Translations under genes and position numbers: made by a program
Shown: one piece after another, positions 9,697 to 19,200 of the stretch
Layout: each line of letters opens with the position of its first letter
Position numbering within the stretch: the stretch's first letter is position 1
Notes under the pieces: generated by a model
What the model was told of the DNA's origin: nothing
The model's database searches: none
The model's input: the letters and a program-made list of their open reading frames with translations, nothing else
Assembly (NCBI RefSeq): GCF_000403455.2
Contig: NZ_KE159726.1
Location: 43,380 to 107,379 of the forward strand
Source: Dorea sp. 5-2
Lineage (GTDB): Bacteria > Bacillota > Clostridia > Lachnospirales > Lachnospiraceae
Direction of reading: 5' to 3'
DNA length: 64,000 bases

Positions 9697-11964
9697 ATGA
9701 GTATTCTATTTAATGAACAAGCGGGGATTTTTAAACTGGATGCGTTGGATACCAGTTACGTCATCGGGATCTTTGATGAGGGCAAGTTTGTCTCGCATTT
9801 ATATTACGGAAAGAAGATCATAGATTCTGATGTCAACTACCTGTACGGCCCGTTATATCAGGTTCGTCCGTCGGCGCTGCCGGGGCAGGCGGGGCGGATC
9901 ATGGATGCGATTCCTTTCGAATATCCCGCTTATGGCTGCGGAGATTACCGTGAACACTGCCTTGAGGTGGAGACCATTGACGGATATCATGCATGTGATC
10001 TGCGCTATGAATCCCATAAGATTTATCCGGGGAAACCGCGGCTGGATGGTTTGCCGTCAACCTTTGAGAAAGAGGAAGGCGACTGCAGCACGTTGGAGTT
10101 AGTATGCCGGGATAAAGTGCTGAATCTTAAAGTGGCGCTTTTATATACGGTCTTCGAGCATATGAATGTCATTACCCGCGCGGCGCTTATTACGAATGAA
10201 GACGAGAAGGCTGTTTTTATAAAGAGAGCAATGTCCGGCTGCTTGGAGTTTGATCATCAGGACTTTGACGTGATGACGCTGCACGGAAGCTGGGAGAGGG
10301 AATGCGGACCGGTGCGTACGCCGCTGCGTCAGGGGAAGGTAACGACGGGAAGTACCAGGGGAGAGTCCGGACCGACAGACAATCCGTTTCTGGCGGTGCT
10401 TTCTTCGGATGCCACCGAAGATACCGGAGAGGTATTTGCTATGAATCTGGTATATTCCGGTAATTTTCTCGGGGTTGCGGAAGGGCATCATTTCCGGGGT
10501 TCCCGGATCGTGATGGGGATCAATCCGGTCAATTTCAGTTGGAAGCTGGAACCGGGAGCGTGCTTTGCGGCGCCGGAGGTGGTGATGGTCTATTCTGACC
10601 GGGGACTTGGGAAGATGAGCAGAACGTTCCATGATCTGTACAGAAGGCATCTGATCCGCGATGTTTACCCGGATACGTTGAGACCGATCCTTGTAAATAA
10701 CTGGGAGGCGACGTATTTTGATTTTACCGTCGAGAAGCTGATCGAGATCGCGGCTGAGGCGGCAAATTGCGGGATCGAATTATTTGTCCTGGATGACGGA
10801 TGGTTTGGGAACAGAAATGATGAGAGAAGAGGCTTAGGAGACTGGTACGTCAATGAAGAAAAGGTTCCGGGAGGCATCAGCCGTCTCTCCCAGGAGATCA
10901 ATCGTCTCGGCATGAAATTCGGGCTGTGGATCGAACCTGAGATGGTCAGCCCTGATTCTGAGCTGTTCCGGGCGCATCCGGACTGGGCGATCCAGATTCC
11001 GGGAAGACACCGTTCTTTGTTCCGGCATCAGTATGTCCTGGACTGGTCCAGGAAGGAAGTGCGGGATCATATCTATGGTATGATCCATCAGGTATTATCC
11101 GGCGCCAATGTCGAGTATATCAAGTGGGATATGAACCGAACTTTGACTGAGACGGCGTCAGCAGCCCTTCCGGCAGACCGGCAGGGGGAGCTGTGCCACA
11201 GATATGTGCTGGGAGTCTATGAGATCATGGGGAGGCTTCGTGATGATTTCCCGTCGCTTCTGCTTGAGAACTGTTCCGCGGGAGGTTCCCGGTTTGATCC
11301 TGGCGTGCTCTACTATAGCCCGCAGATCTGGGGATCGGACGACTCGGACGCTATAGAACGGATCAAGATTGAGATGGGCGCCTCTATGTGCTACCCGCTC
11401 TCAACGATCGGCGCCCATGTAAGCGCGGTGCCCAATCACCAGACCGGCAGGATCACGTCGCTTGAGACGCGGGGCTATGTCGCCATGGCGGGAACTTTTG
11501 GATATGAACTGGATATTGCCCGGATGAGTGAGGATGAGAAATCGGTGATCCGTAAGCAGGTTGCGATCTATCACAAATACCACGGGCTTGTGAAGGAAGG
11601 AGACCTTTACCGGATAGAAGATTCTCTGGGGAATCCGGATTACGCATGTTGGATGGTCGTATCGAAGGATAAGAAGGAGGCGGTGCTGACCTATATCCAG
11701 ATCCATGCGCTGCCGGGATATTTTGGGGCGGCGAGAAAGCTGAGGCTGAAAGGGCTGCTTGAGGAAGCCGTATATGAAGCCAGTGTTATTTCCGTATCTG
11801 CAGAAGTGAAAAATGAAGAGGTACACCGGGAAGGGGCGGACGATATGGAGAAGATTTATGAGAAGTTGGAACTGACCGGATCGGCGCTGATGAATGCGGG
11901 ATACTGGATGGACCGTTTAAGCGGGGATTACATGGGGATGCTGATCCATCTGAAAGCAAGATAA
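9697..11964 (+). CDS. Glycoside hydrolase family 36 alpha-galactosidase
   Basis: A 755-residue alpha-galactosidase, full length for the GH36 (melA/rafA-like) group. It has an N-terminal beta-sandwich (about 1-330), a TIM barrel and a C-terminal beta domain. Motifs: FVLDDGWFG, the nucleophile Asp in YIKWDMNR, and the acid/base Asp in WGSDDSDAIER. There is no signal peptide, so it acts on imported raffinose/melibiose-type oligosaccharides in the cytoplasm. AGGAGGG precedes the ATG by a normal distance. No transporter gene lies next to it. It is 30 bp upstream of the acyltransferase-like gene and so may be transcribed into the Wadjet operon. Confidence 0.92.
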   Translation: MSILFNEQAGIFKLDALDTSYVIGIFDEGKFVSHLYYGKKIIDSDVNYLYGPLYQVRPSALPGQAGRIMDAIPFEYPAYGCGDYREHCLEVETIDGYHACDLRYESHKIYPGKPRLDGLPSTFEKEEGDCSTLELVCRDKVLNLKVALLYTVFEHMNVITRAALITNEDEKAVFIKRAMSGCLEFDHQDFDVMTLHGSWERECGPVRTPLRQGKVTTGSTRGESGPTDNPFLAVLSSDATEDTGEVFAMNLVYSGNFLGVAEGHHFRGSRIVMGINPVNFSWKLEPGACFAAPEVVMVYSDRGLGKMSRTFHDLYRRHLIRDVYPDTLRPILVNNWEATYFDFTVEKLIEIAAEAANCGIELFVLDDGWFGNRNDERRGLGDWYVNEEKVPGGISRLSQEINRLGMKFGLWIEPEMVSPDSELFRAHPDWAIQIPGRHRSLFRHQYVLDWSRKEVRDHIYGMIHQVLSGANVEYIKWDMNRTLTETASAALPADRQGELCHRYVLGVYEIMGRLRDDFPSLLLENCSAGGSRFDPGVLYYSPQIWGSDDSDAIERIKIEMGASMCYPLSTIGAHVSAVPNHQTGRITSLETRGYVAMAGTFGYELDIARMSEDEKSVIRKQVAIYHKYHGLVKEGDLYRIEDSLGNPDYACWMVVSKDKKEAVLTYIQIHALPGYFGAARKLRLKGLLEEAVYEASVISVSAEVKNEEVHREGADDMEKIYEKLELTGSALMNAGYWMDRLSGDYMGMLIHLKAR

Positions 11965-11994
11965 ATAAATACTTCTGGTTCAAGGAGGGATGGT

Positions 11995-12813
11995 ATGGAT
12001 ATAGTGACACTATGTAAGGAGATAGATCTGCAGCCCGAGATCAAAGACAGGGTACTTGATTGCGAGCGCAGGATCGACTTTCAGGCGGTTGAAAAGCAGC
12101 TGAAAGATTTTCTCGTGTATAAAAAAATGAAAGATGCATGTTCAGGACTACAGGAGGTTCTTGGAGAAGATCAGGATCATATGAAGATACTTACGTGTAT
12201 GCTGAAAGCATCGGCAGACGCCTGGGAGATCTATGGGCAGAAAGGGATCGGCAGAGAGATCTACTTCGATACGATGAAGTGCTACCCTCGTTTTATTGAG
12301 GAAACATACCAGATGACGGGGAGACGGTATTTTGACAGATATTGGTGGACGGCACGCCAGGCAGGCTGTCATCTGTTCCGGATCGGCGCGCTTGAATATG
12401 AGGCTGCGGATATGGATGATAAGATCACGATCAAGCTCCATATCCCTTCGGATGCGGATTTTACCCCGGATGCTGTGGAACGGTCGCTGAAAAGCGCGAA
12501 GATATTTTTCGCCCGCTATTATCCTGAAACTGCAGGTGCGAAGTATTGCTGTCATTCCTGGCTCTTAGACCCCGAACTTAGAAGCATGCTGAGAGAAGGA
12601 TCGAATATCGTCAGTTTTCAGGATCGCTTCGAGATCTATGATGAGGGTGAAGCAGACACAGAGTTTATAGAATGGGTTTTTAAAAAGAGACCGGACACAG
12701 ACTATGGGGATCTGCCGGAGGATACCTCTTTGCAGCGGAATATCAAAAAGCATCTTTTGTCCGGAGGAGTGATCCGGAATGCATATGGAAGGATCAAAGA
12801 CGTCCCTCGATAA
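11995..12813 (+). CDS. Acyltransferase-like protein (DUF5596-type)
   Basis: A 272-residue protein that I recognise as the acyltransferase-domain (DUF5596-like) family common in clostridia: an N-terminal helical part, then a GNAT-like C-terminal half with KITIKLHIPSDADF and KYCCHSWLLDP. The substrate is unknown. AAGGAGGG sits 6 bp before the ATG. It lies 30 bp behind GH36 and 27 bp ahead of jetD, so it may share a transcript with Wadjet, though nothing in the sequence shows it takes part in defence. Its family usually occurs away from Wadjet, which suggests chance linkage. Confidence 0.6.
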   Translation: MDIVTLCKEIDLQPEIKDRVLDCERRIDFQAVEKQLKDFLVYKKMKDACSGLQEVLGEDQDHMKILTCMLKASADAWEIYGQKGIGREIYFDTMKCYPRFIEETYQMTGRRYFDRYWWTARQAGCHLFRIGALEYEAADMDDKITIKLHIPSDADFTPDAVERSLKSAKIFFARYYPETAGAKYCCHSWLLDPELRSMLREGSNIVSFQDRFEIYDEGEADTEFIEWVFKKRPDTDYGDLPEDTSLQRNIKKHLLSGGVIRNAYGRIKDVPR

Positions 12814-12840
12814 GAATGGAAAGCAGGAGTAGGATGAGTT

Positions 12841-13827
12841 ATGAAGCGTATATCCCTGGAAGAATTGATCTGCGGCAGGCAAAATGCTGCATACAGGCAG
12901 CAATATGAATATATACTTGCGCTGATCTTAGAAGGAAAGATCAAGCCTCTGAAAGCATCGGGCACGAACGGGAAGAGCCCTGCGCTTTACCGCGAATACT
13001 GGTTGGCAGAACCTCAAAAGGACTATAGTAAATGGGAAGAAGAACTGAAATATCAGCTCCATCCTATGATCTCGGTTGATCATTACCTGTCGCATCTTGC
13101 GAACTATGAACAGGACAGGCAGTGGGTTCTGATGCTGAGTGAATATTTGAAGAAAAGCAGGGAAAAATTGAGATATTCAGAGTCTGTGAATGAGAGAAGC
13201 TTTGAGATCTGGGGCCATGAGAAGTTCTTAAGCCGCGGGCAGGGAAAGCGGATCTTGAAGAACTGCGGCATGGAAGAAGGCTTCCTTAATATCTACCAGA
13301 CAACGGAACCGCTGGCTTATTATTCCCGGACAAGGCAAGTGCCGCAGAATATATTGATTTTGGAAAATAAGGATACCTTCTATAGTATGCGGAGGCACTT
13401 AATGGGTGAAGACGCAGTTATGGGTATGGAGATCGGGACGCTGATCTATGGCGCGGGAAAGGGGATCTTGCGTTCCTTTCTGGATTTTGACCTATGTGCG
13501 GAGCCTTATATGAAGGATTGTAAGAACCGGATTTATTATTTCGGAGACCTGGATTATGAGGGCATCGGAATCTACGAAAGCCTTGCCCAAATGGCTGCAG
13601 ACAGGCGAAAGATTCTGCCGTTTGCGAAGGCGTACGAGGCTATGGTCGAAAAAGCGGACGTGACATGCGGGATGAAGAACCTGCCGGATACGAAGGAACA
13701 GCAGAACCGGAACATACGGGAAGATTTTTTCTCGCATTTTCGTGAGGATAGGAAGAGCAGGATGAAAGAAGTATTGGAATCCGGGAAGTATATTCCGCAG
13801 GAGATATTGAACATCACTGATTTTTGA
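12841..13827 (+). CDS. jetD: Wadjet protein JetD (topoisomerase VI-like Toprim nuclease)
   Basis: This 328-residue protein is the nuclease subunit of Wadjet, which cleaves closed circular DNA after SMC-driven loop extrusion and so excludes plasmids. A winged-helix-like N-terminal half is followed by a Toprim-type C-terminal domain with the conserved acidic motifs ILENKDTFYSM and YFGDLDYEGI (a Glu and a DxD). No key residue appears to be missing. In this operon jetD comes first. Its stop overlaps the region just before jetA, whose likely ATG is 17 bp further on, indicating translational coupling. The family assignment (DUF2220-like JetD) is strong; the function is from family knowledge. Confidence 0.9.
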   Translation: MKRISLEELICGRQNAAYRQQYEYILALILEGKIKPLKASGTNGKSPALYREYWLAEPQKDYSKWEEELKYQLHPMISVDHYLSHLANYEQDRQWVLMLSEYLKKSREKLRYSESVNERSFEIWGHEKFLSRGQGKRILKNCGMEEGFLNIYQTTEPLAYYSRTRQVPQNILILENKDTFYSMRRHLMGEDAVMGMEIGTLIYGAGKGILRSFLDFDLCAEPYMKDCKNRIYYFGDLDYEGIGIYESLAQMAADRRKILPFAKAYEAMVEKADVTCGMKNLPDTKEQQNRNIREDFFSHFREDRKSRMKEVLESGKYIPQEILNITDF

Positions 13828-13844
13828 ACGGGAGAAAGAACATA

Positions 13845-15461
13845 ATGCAATACGAATTTTTAAAACATTTTCCCAGAAGGATGAAGAATGTCGGGCTTTA
13901 TGCGCTGCTGATCCAGAACAGCGCCCAGAAGACGACCTGGAAGCAGTACGGTTTCCTGACGCTGGGAGAGCAGCTGAACCTGATCTTCGCAGTCATGCTC
14001 TATGTCATGGAGCAGTCCTTGAAGGAGGAACACTGTACGATGGATGATGTGGGCGCTTATATCGACACGGTCAATACCGGGCATTTCCAGAAAGACCTGT
14101 CTTACGGCGAGTGCAGGCAGCTTGGGGATTTTGTGGTGAATGTAGTGCTATCCAACGAGGGGAGGGCTATGTATTTCGAAGGGTTTGACTTCGAGGAAAA
14201 TAAATATCAGGATCTCCATATCAGTTATGTGGCAAACCGGATCATTTACATAGACCAGGAGATCAAGCGTACTTCTTATTATCTGACGGATGACGGGTAT
14301 AATCTTCTGCTGGCGACGCTGGAGATCGAAAATAATATGAAGCTTACGATCCATGAGATGATCTTCCGGATGCATCTTGAGAAGCAGAGTTATGACAAAG
14401 CAGTAGACGAGATCAAGAATGTGTTCAATCTGCTGCGGATCCAGTTACAGAAGATCCAGGAGGCGATGGGGAAGATCCGGAGGAATGCGCTGAATTATTC
14501 TGTGAAGGATTATGAAGAGATCCTGCTTGGGAATCTGGATACCATCAGCGATACGAAGCAGAAGTTCCAGAACTACAGGGAGATGGTGAAGAGCCGGGCG
14601 CAGGCGTTGGAGGAGGAGAATATCAATGTAAAGCGTCTTGGAGAGAAGGATGAGGAACGTCTCTCGCATCTGCGGATCATTGAATCGTATCTGAACCGAA
14701 CGATTGATGAGCATCAGAAGATATTGAACAGCCATTTTGACCTGAAAGCATTATATACGAAGGAGTTGGAGACGCTGACGCAGATGTCTCTGATCCGGCG
14801 CTTCCCTCTCAGGACAGAATTATATGACAAGGTGCTCGCGAATCCCAAGGCGCTTGCCGATCTGGATCTTTTCCTGCGTCCATTGTTCAATCAGGAACCG
14901 GATAAGACATATAACTTGAATAAAGCGTTCCAGTTACAGCGTCCGGTGAGAAAACGCATGGAGGAAGACAGCGCAGAGGAGCTGGATTTTGACGAGGAAG
15001 CGTGGATGCAGGAACAGGAGATGCGCCGCAAGGAGAAGCTTAAAAAGTATGAAGTGTGTCTTTGCCGGCTTCTTGGTTATGCCGTGAAGACGGGGGAGGC
15101 ATCGCTTCAGGAGATCAGCGTGGCTGTGGAGGGGCAGGTAGAAGAACGGGAGCAGCTGATCCCGAATGTGGAGATCTTCAAGGAGATCATGGTGGAGCTG
15201 ATCAAGAACCAGGAGATTGACATTGCCGTGCTTTTGAGGGAGCGCAGCGAGTATATCCAGGATATGCCGGGGGAATTCCAGTTAAATGAGATGCTTTTAC
15301 ATCTGGTGGAGGAATACCCGGAATTCCGTGGGATCCGGAGGGTGGAGACTTATCGGATCGAGGATGGGGGCACTGTGACTTTTGAAGGGATTTTGGATCA
15401 GGACAAGGCGGCGAAGACGATACGGTGTTCTAATGTGTTGATCCGTGTAGGGAAGGAGTAA
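13845..15461 (+). CDS. jetA: Wadjet protein JetA (kleisin-like, DUF5716-type)
   Basis: The likely start is ATG 13845, preceded by GGGAG; the frame is open from a TTG at 13824. The 538-residue product matches the JetA_II/DUF5716 family, the kleisin-like subunit that bridges the JetC heads. Its N-terminal part has winged-helix character (LYALLIQNS, LGEQLNLIF), a coiled-coil middle spans about 190-300, and an acidic, charged linker lies near 370-410 (EEDSAEELDFDEE). It is 17 bp after jetD and 5 bp before jetB. Confidence 0.87.
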   Translation: MQYEFLKHFPRRMKNVGLYALLIQNSAQKTTWKQYGFLTLGEQLNLIFAVMLYVMEQSLKEEHCTMDDVGAYIDTVNTGHFQKDLSYGECRQLGDFVVNVVLSNEGRAMYFEGFDFEENKYQDLHISYVANRIIYIDQEIKRTSYYLTDDGYNLLLATLEIENNMKLTIHEMIFRMHLEKQSYDKAVDEIKNVFNLLRIQLQKIQEAMGKIRRNALNYSVKDYEEILLGNLDTISDTKQKFQNYREMVKSRAQALEEENINVKRLGEKDEERLSHLRIIESYLNRTIDEHQKILNSHFDLKALYTKELETLTQMSLIRRFPLRTELYDKVLANPKALADLDLFLRPLFNQEPDKTYNLNKAFQLQRPVRKRMEEDSAEELDFDEEAWMQEQEMRRKEKLKKYEVCLCRLLGYAVKTGEASLQEISVAVEGQVEEREQLIPNVEIFKEIMVELIKNQEIDIAVLLRERSEYIQDMPGEFQLNEMLLHLVEEYPEFRGIRRVETYRIEDGGTVTFEGILDQDKAAKTIRCSNVLIRVGKE

Positions 15462-15466
15462 AATGT

Positions 15467-16180
15467 ATGGCTTATGAATTAGAAGATGTCCGGACCAGCC
15501 AGGAGATTTTCTATTATCTTCTGGAACACCATGAGCTTTGTGAGGATGAGGAGATGCAACTCTACAGGGCGTATACGGAGCAGGAAGAGATACAGAATCT
15601 GGTGAAATCCCAAGGGGAGATTGCCGAGAGCCGGATCGAGCGGTATGGGAATGTGATCTATCTGATCCCCAAAGAAGAGAATCATTTCCTTGGGTTTTCC
15701 AAGGCGCAGCTAAAGGCGGCGCTCTGTAAATCATCAGGAACGGATAAGGATTATTATCTCTCGCAGTTTGCGGTGCTGACGCTCCTGGTGGAGTTCTTCG
15801 ACGGACAGGGCAGCAGCAGTAAAGCCCGGGAATACATGCGGGTGGGAGAACTGCAGAATTGTATCTCCAGCCGCCTGAAGGAGGGCGCCGAGAGTATGGA
15901 TGAGGAACAGGAAGAGCAGTCGGGGATCGCGTTTTCGAATATGCTTGAGGCGTACGAGGCTTTGCGCTCGGATGACAAAGGTTCCAGGGCGAAGACGACG
16001 AAGGAAGGGTTCCTTCATGCGATCCTGGTATTTTTGCAGAAACAGGGATTGATCGAGTATGTGGAAGCGGATGAGATGATCAAGACGACGAAGAAGCTGG
16101 ATAATTTTATGGATTGGAACCTGCTGAACCAGAATAATTATCACCGGGTGCTGCGTGTACTGGGGATAGAGAATAAGTAA
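15467..16180 (+). CDS. jetB: Wadjet protein JetB (kite-like, DUF6063-type)
   Basis: This 237-residue protein occupies the jetB position between jetA and jetC and resembles the DUF6063/JetB_II family, the small kite-type dimer that binds the kleisin. It is mostly helical with winged-helix elements, e.g. KAREYMRVGELQNCISSRL and EGFLHAILVFLQKQGLIEY. The gene starts 5 bp after the jetA stop, which implies tight coupling and stoichiometric production. JetC follows after 39 bp. Confidence 0.85.
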   Translation: MAYELEDVRTSQEIFYYLLEHHELCEDEEMQLYRAYTEQEEIQNLVKSQGEIAESRIERYGNVIYLIPKEENHFLGFSKAQLKAALCKSSGTDKDYYLSQFAVLTLLVEFFDGQGSSSKAREYMRVGELQNCISSRLKEGAESMDEEQEEQSGIAFSNMLEAYEALRSDDKGSRAKTTKEGFLHAILVFLQKQGLIEYVEADEMIKTTKKLDNFMDWNLLNQNNYHRVLRVLGIENK

Positions 16181-16219
16181 GACAGAGCAGGTCTGGTCAG
16201 CGAAAGGAGTTATAGATAT

Positions 16220-19200
16220 ATGAGCAAGATTCAGGCGATCAGGCTGATCAATGTAAATTATAATAACAATGCGATCCGCATCAGCGACGAGTGCTTTCAT
16301 CTGAACGGCGAGAGTACGCTCTTGTCCCTTCGGAACGGAGGCGGTAAATCCGTGCTTGTCCAGATGCTGACGGCTCCGTTCGTGCATAAGAGATACCGGG
16401 ATGCAAAAGACCGGCCGTTCGAGAGTTATTTTACCACGAATAAGCCTTCTTTTATCCTTGTGGAATGGGTACTGGACGGCGGGGCAGGCTATGTACTTAC
16501 CGGAATGATGGTGAGAAGGAGCCAGGAGACAGGCGAGGGGAACACAGAGAATCTTGAGATGGTCAATATCATCAGCGAGTACCGGGAAGCCTGCATCCAG
16601 GATCTTCACCACCTTCCTGTGGTGGAGAAAGGGAAGAAGGAGATTGTCCTTAAGAATTTTGCGGCGTGCAGGCAGATGTTCGAGTCTTATAAGAAGGACA
16701 GGTCTATGAGTTTCTTCTATTATGATATGACGAATGCGGCGCAGTCCAGACAGTACTTTGAGAAATTGGCGGAGTACCAGATCCACTATAAAGAGTGGGA
16801 GACGATCATCAAGAAGGTAAACCTGAAAGAGTCCGGGCTGTCGGATCTGTTCGCAGACTGCCGTGACGAGAAGGGGCTGGTGGAGAAATGGTTTCTGGAC
16901 GCCGTGGAAAGTAAGCTGAATAAGGAGCGGAATCGGATGAAGGAATTTCAGTCGATTCTGGAGAAATATATTGGGCAGTACAAGGATAACCAGACGAAGA
17001 TCAAGAGACGCGATATCATACGTGAATTCAAGGCACAGGCAGATGGGATCCGGGAGAAGGCAGAGGATTATCAGGGAAAGAGCAGCCTTGCAGGAAGGCA
17101 GGAGAATCTGGTCGCACATTTTATCGCGGAGCTGTCACGGCTTCATGAGGTGACGGAGGAGGAATACCAGAGGATCCTTGGGGAAATCGAGTCGATACAG
17201 GGGCAGCTTTCCAGAGTAGAGTATGAGAAGCTGTCCGGTGAGATACATAAGCTTGAGGAAAAGCTTCGGTTTCACTTAAGCAACCGGGACATGATCGAGA
17301 TTGAGAAGGAGGATATGGAGCAGGATTCTGAGAGGATTCTGCATAAGCTGCATCTTCTTGCCTGTGCGAAACAGCAGAAGGCAGCGGAGCAGGAAAGGGG
17401 AGAATTGGAACTGATCCGCCAGAAGCTCCTTGTGTCAAGGCAGAAGGAAGAGGACCTGGAACCGGAACGCAAGTCTTTGGGATATACTCTGCGGCGATAT
17501 TACGAGGGGCTTTTGGAGGAAAATGAAGGAAAGAAGAGGGCAAATGAAGAAGAGGGCGCGGCGGTCGCAGCAGAGCTTTCTAAGGCAGAAGGGAAGCTAT
17601 CGGAACTATCTGACAGCCTGATCGAGAATGCGGCGCGCGCAGGAGGGCTTAAGAGTGCGGCGTCGTCTTATGACCGGGCGGAGGACGGGTATAACCAGCG
17701 TTATGAAGAAGCGCTGATCCGTAATATTCTCGGCGTGTATGAGCCTGGGAGCCTGGAGATCCGCCGGGGAGATTATGAGAAGGAGTTAGAGACGCTCAGA
17801 CGGTCGCGCCTGTCGCTTTTCAAGCAGCAGGAGCAGGCAAATGAAAGGAGCCGCAGTTCTGAGCGCGGGCTTCAGGATCTTAACGCAGAGGTTCTGAAAG
17901 GGAAGATGGAGCTTAGGCAGCAGGAACGCGTGCGGCAGGAGTATGAGGGTGAACTGGAGACCAGGAAGGTCGTGCTGCGGTATCTGGATCTGCCGGAGGA
18001 TGTGATTTTTGACAGGGAGAAGATCCTGCACGGGTCGGAACGGAAGCTCAGGGAGATTGCAGGATTCCGCAGGAACCTTGAGAAGGAAGAGGACATCTTG
18101 CAGAAAGAGTATCAGCGTCTGACCCAGGGAAAGGTACTGGAATTGCCGGAGGAATTAGAGCAGGAGCTTGAGGATCTCGGGATCCATGTGGTCTATGGGA
18201 TGGAGTGGCTTGCGAAGAACGGGTATTCGGAACAGCAGAATCTGGAGTTGGTGCGCGCACATCCCTTCCTGCCCTATGGGTTGATCCTGTCCGAGGCTGA
18301 GGTGGGTAAGCTATCCCGGAATATGGGCGGGATATATACTTCATTTCCGATACCGATCGTGGCAAGGGAGAGGTTGGAGGGTAGCAGAGCGGATCGGGAG
18401 AGCGGGATGATCCGGCTAGACGGCGTCAGTTTCTATGTCTGGTTCAATGAAAATCTGCTGAATGAAGAGAAGCTTAAGGATCTGGTGCAGGAGAAAGAGC
18501 GGGAGATTGAGAAGAAAAGGGAGTCTATCGCCATCCGGCAGGCAGAGTATAAGGAGTATTTCGAGCGTCAGGAGATGATCCGCAACCAGGAGGTCAGTAA
18601 AGAAAACTGGGATACGAACGAGAAGAGGCGCAAGGAACTTAAGGAGCAGATCGACAGGCAGGAGCGTACGATCCGTGAGGTTTCGGAAGAGCTGGCAGGG
18701 CTTAGGGAGGAGATCGCAAGATTGGAACATGCGGTCCGAAGCGCGGACCGCGAGATGAGCCGCCAGCAGAGAAGGCTTGAGGATTTCGGGCGGCTATGTA
18801 AGGAGTATGAGGCGTATGAGCAGAACGTAAAGGAGCTTATGCGTTGTAAGAAGGAGGCGGAAAAGCTTAAGGAGAAGCAGAAATTATGTAAGAACCGGCA
18901 GGAGAAGCTAAGAGAACAGCAGAAGACCGGGGAGATCGAGCGGAATAACCTGATCCGGGAAGGAGAGGAGATCCGCAGGGAATGCCGGAAGTATGAACGG
19001 TATGAGCGGGCAGAAGACCGGGCAGAAGGCAGGGAAAAAACAAAGGAGGAAGTAAGCCAAAGCATTCGGGATATGGAGGCGCGGTACGCCGCGATTACTT
19101 CCTGCATGTCTCAGGAGATCCAGGAACTTGAGGAACAGGAGCAGCGTGCCGGAAAACGTTATCAGGACGCGGCGGATGAACTGGAACATTTACGGAGAAA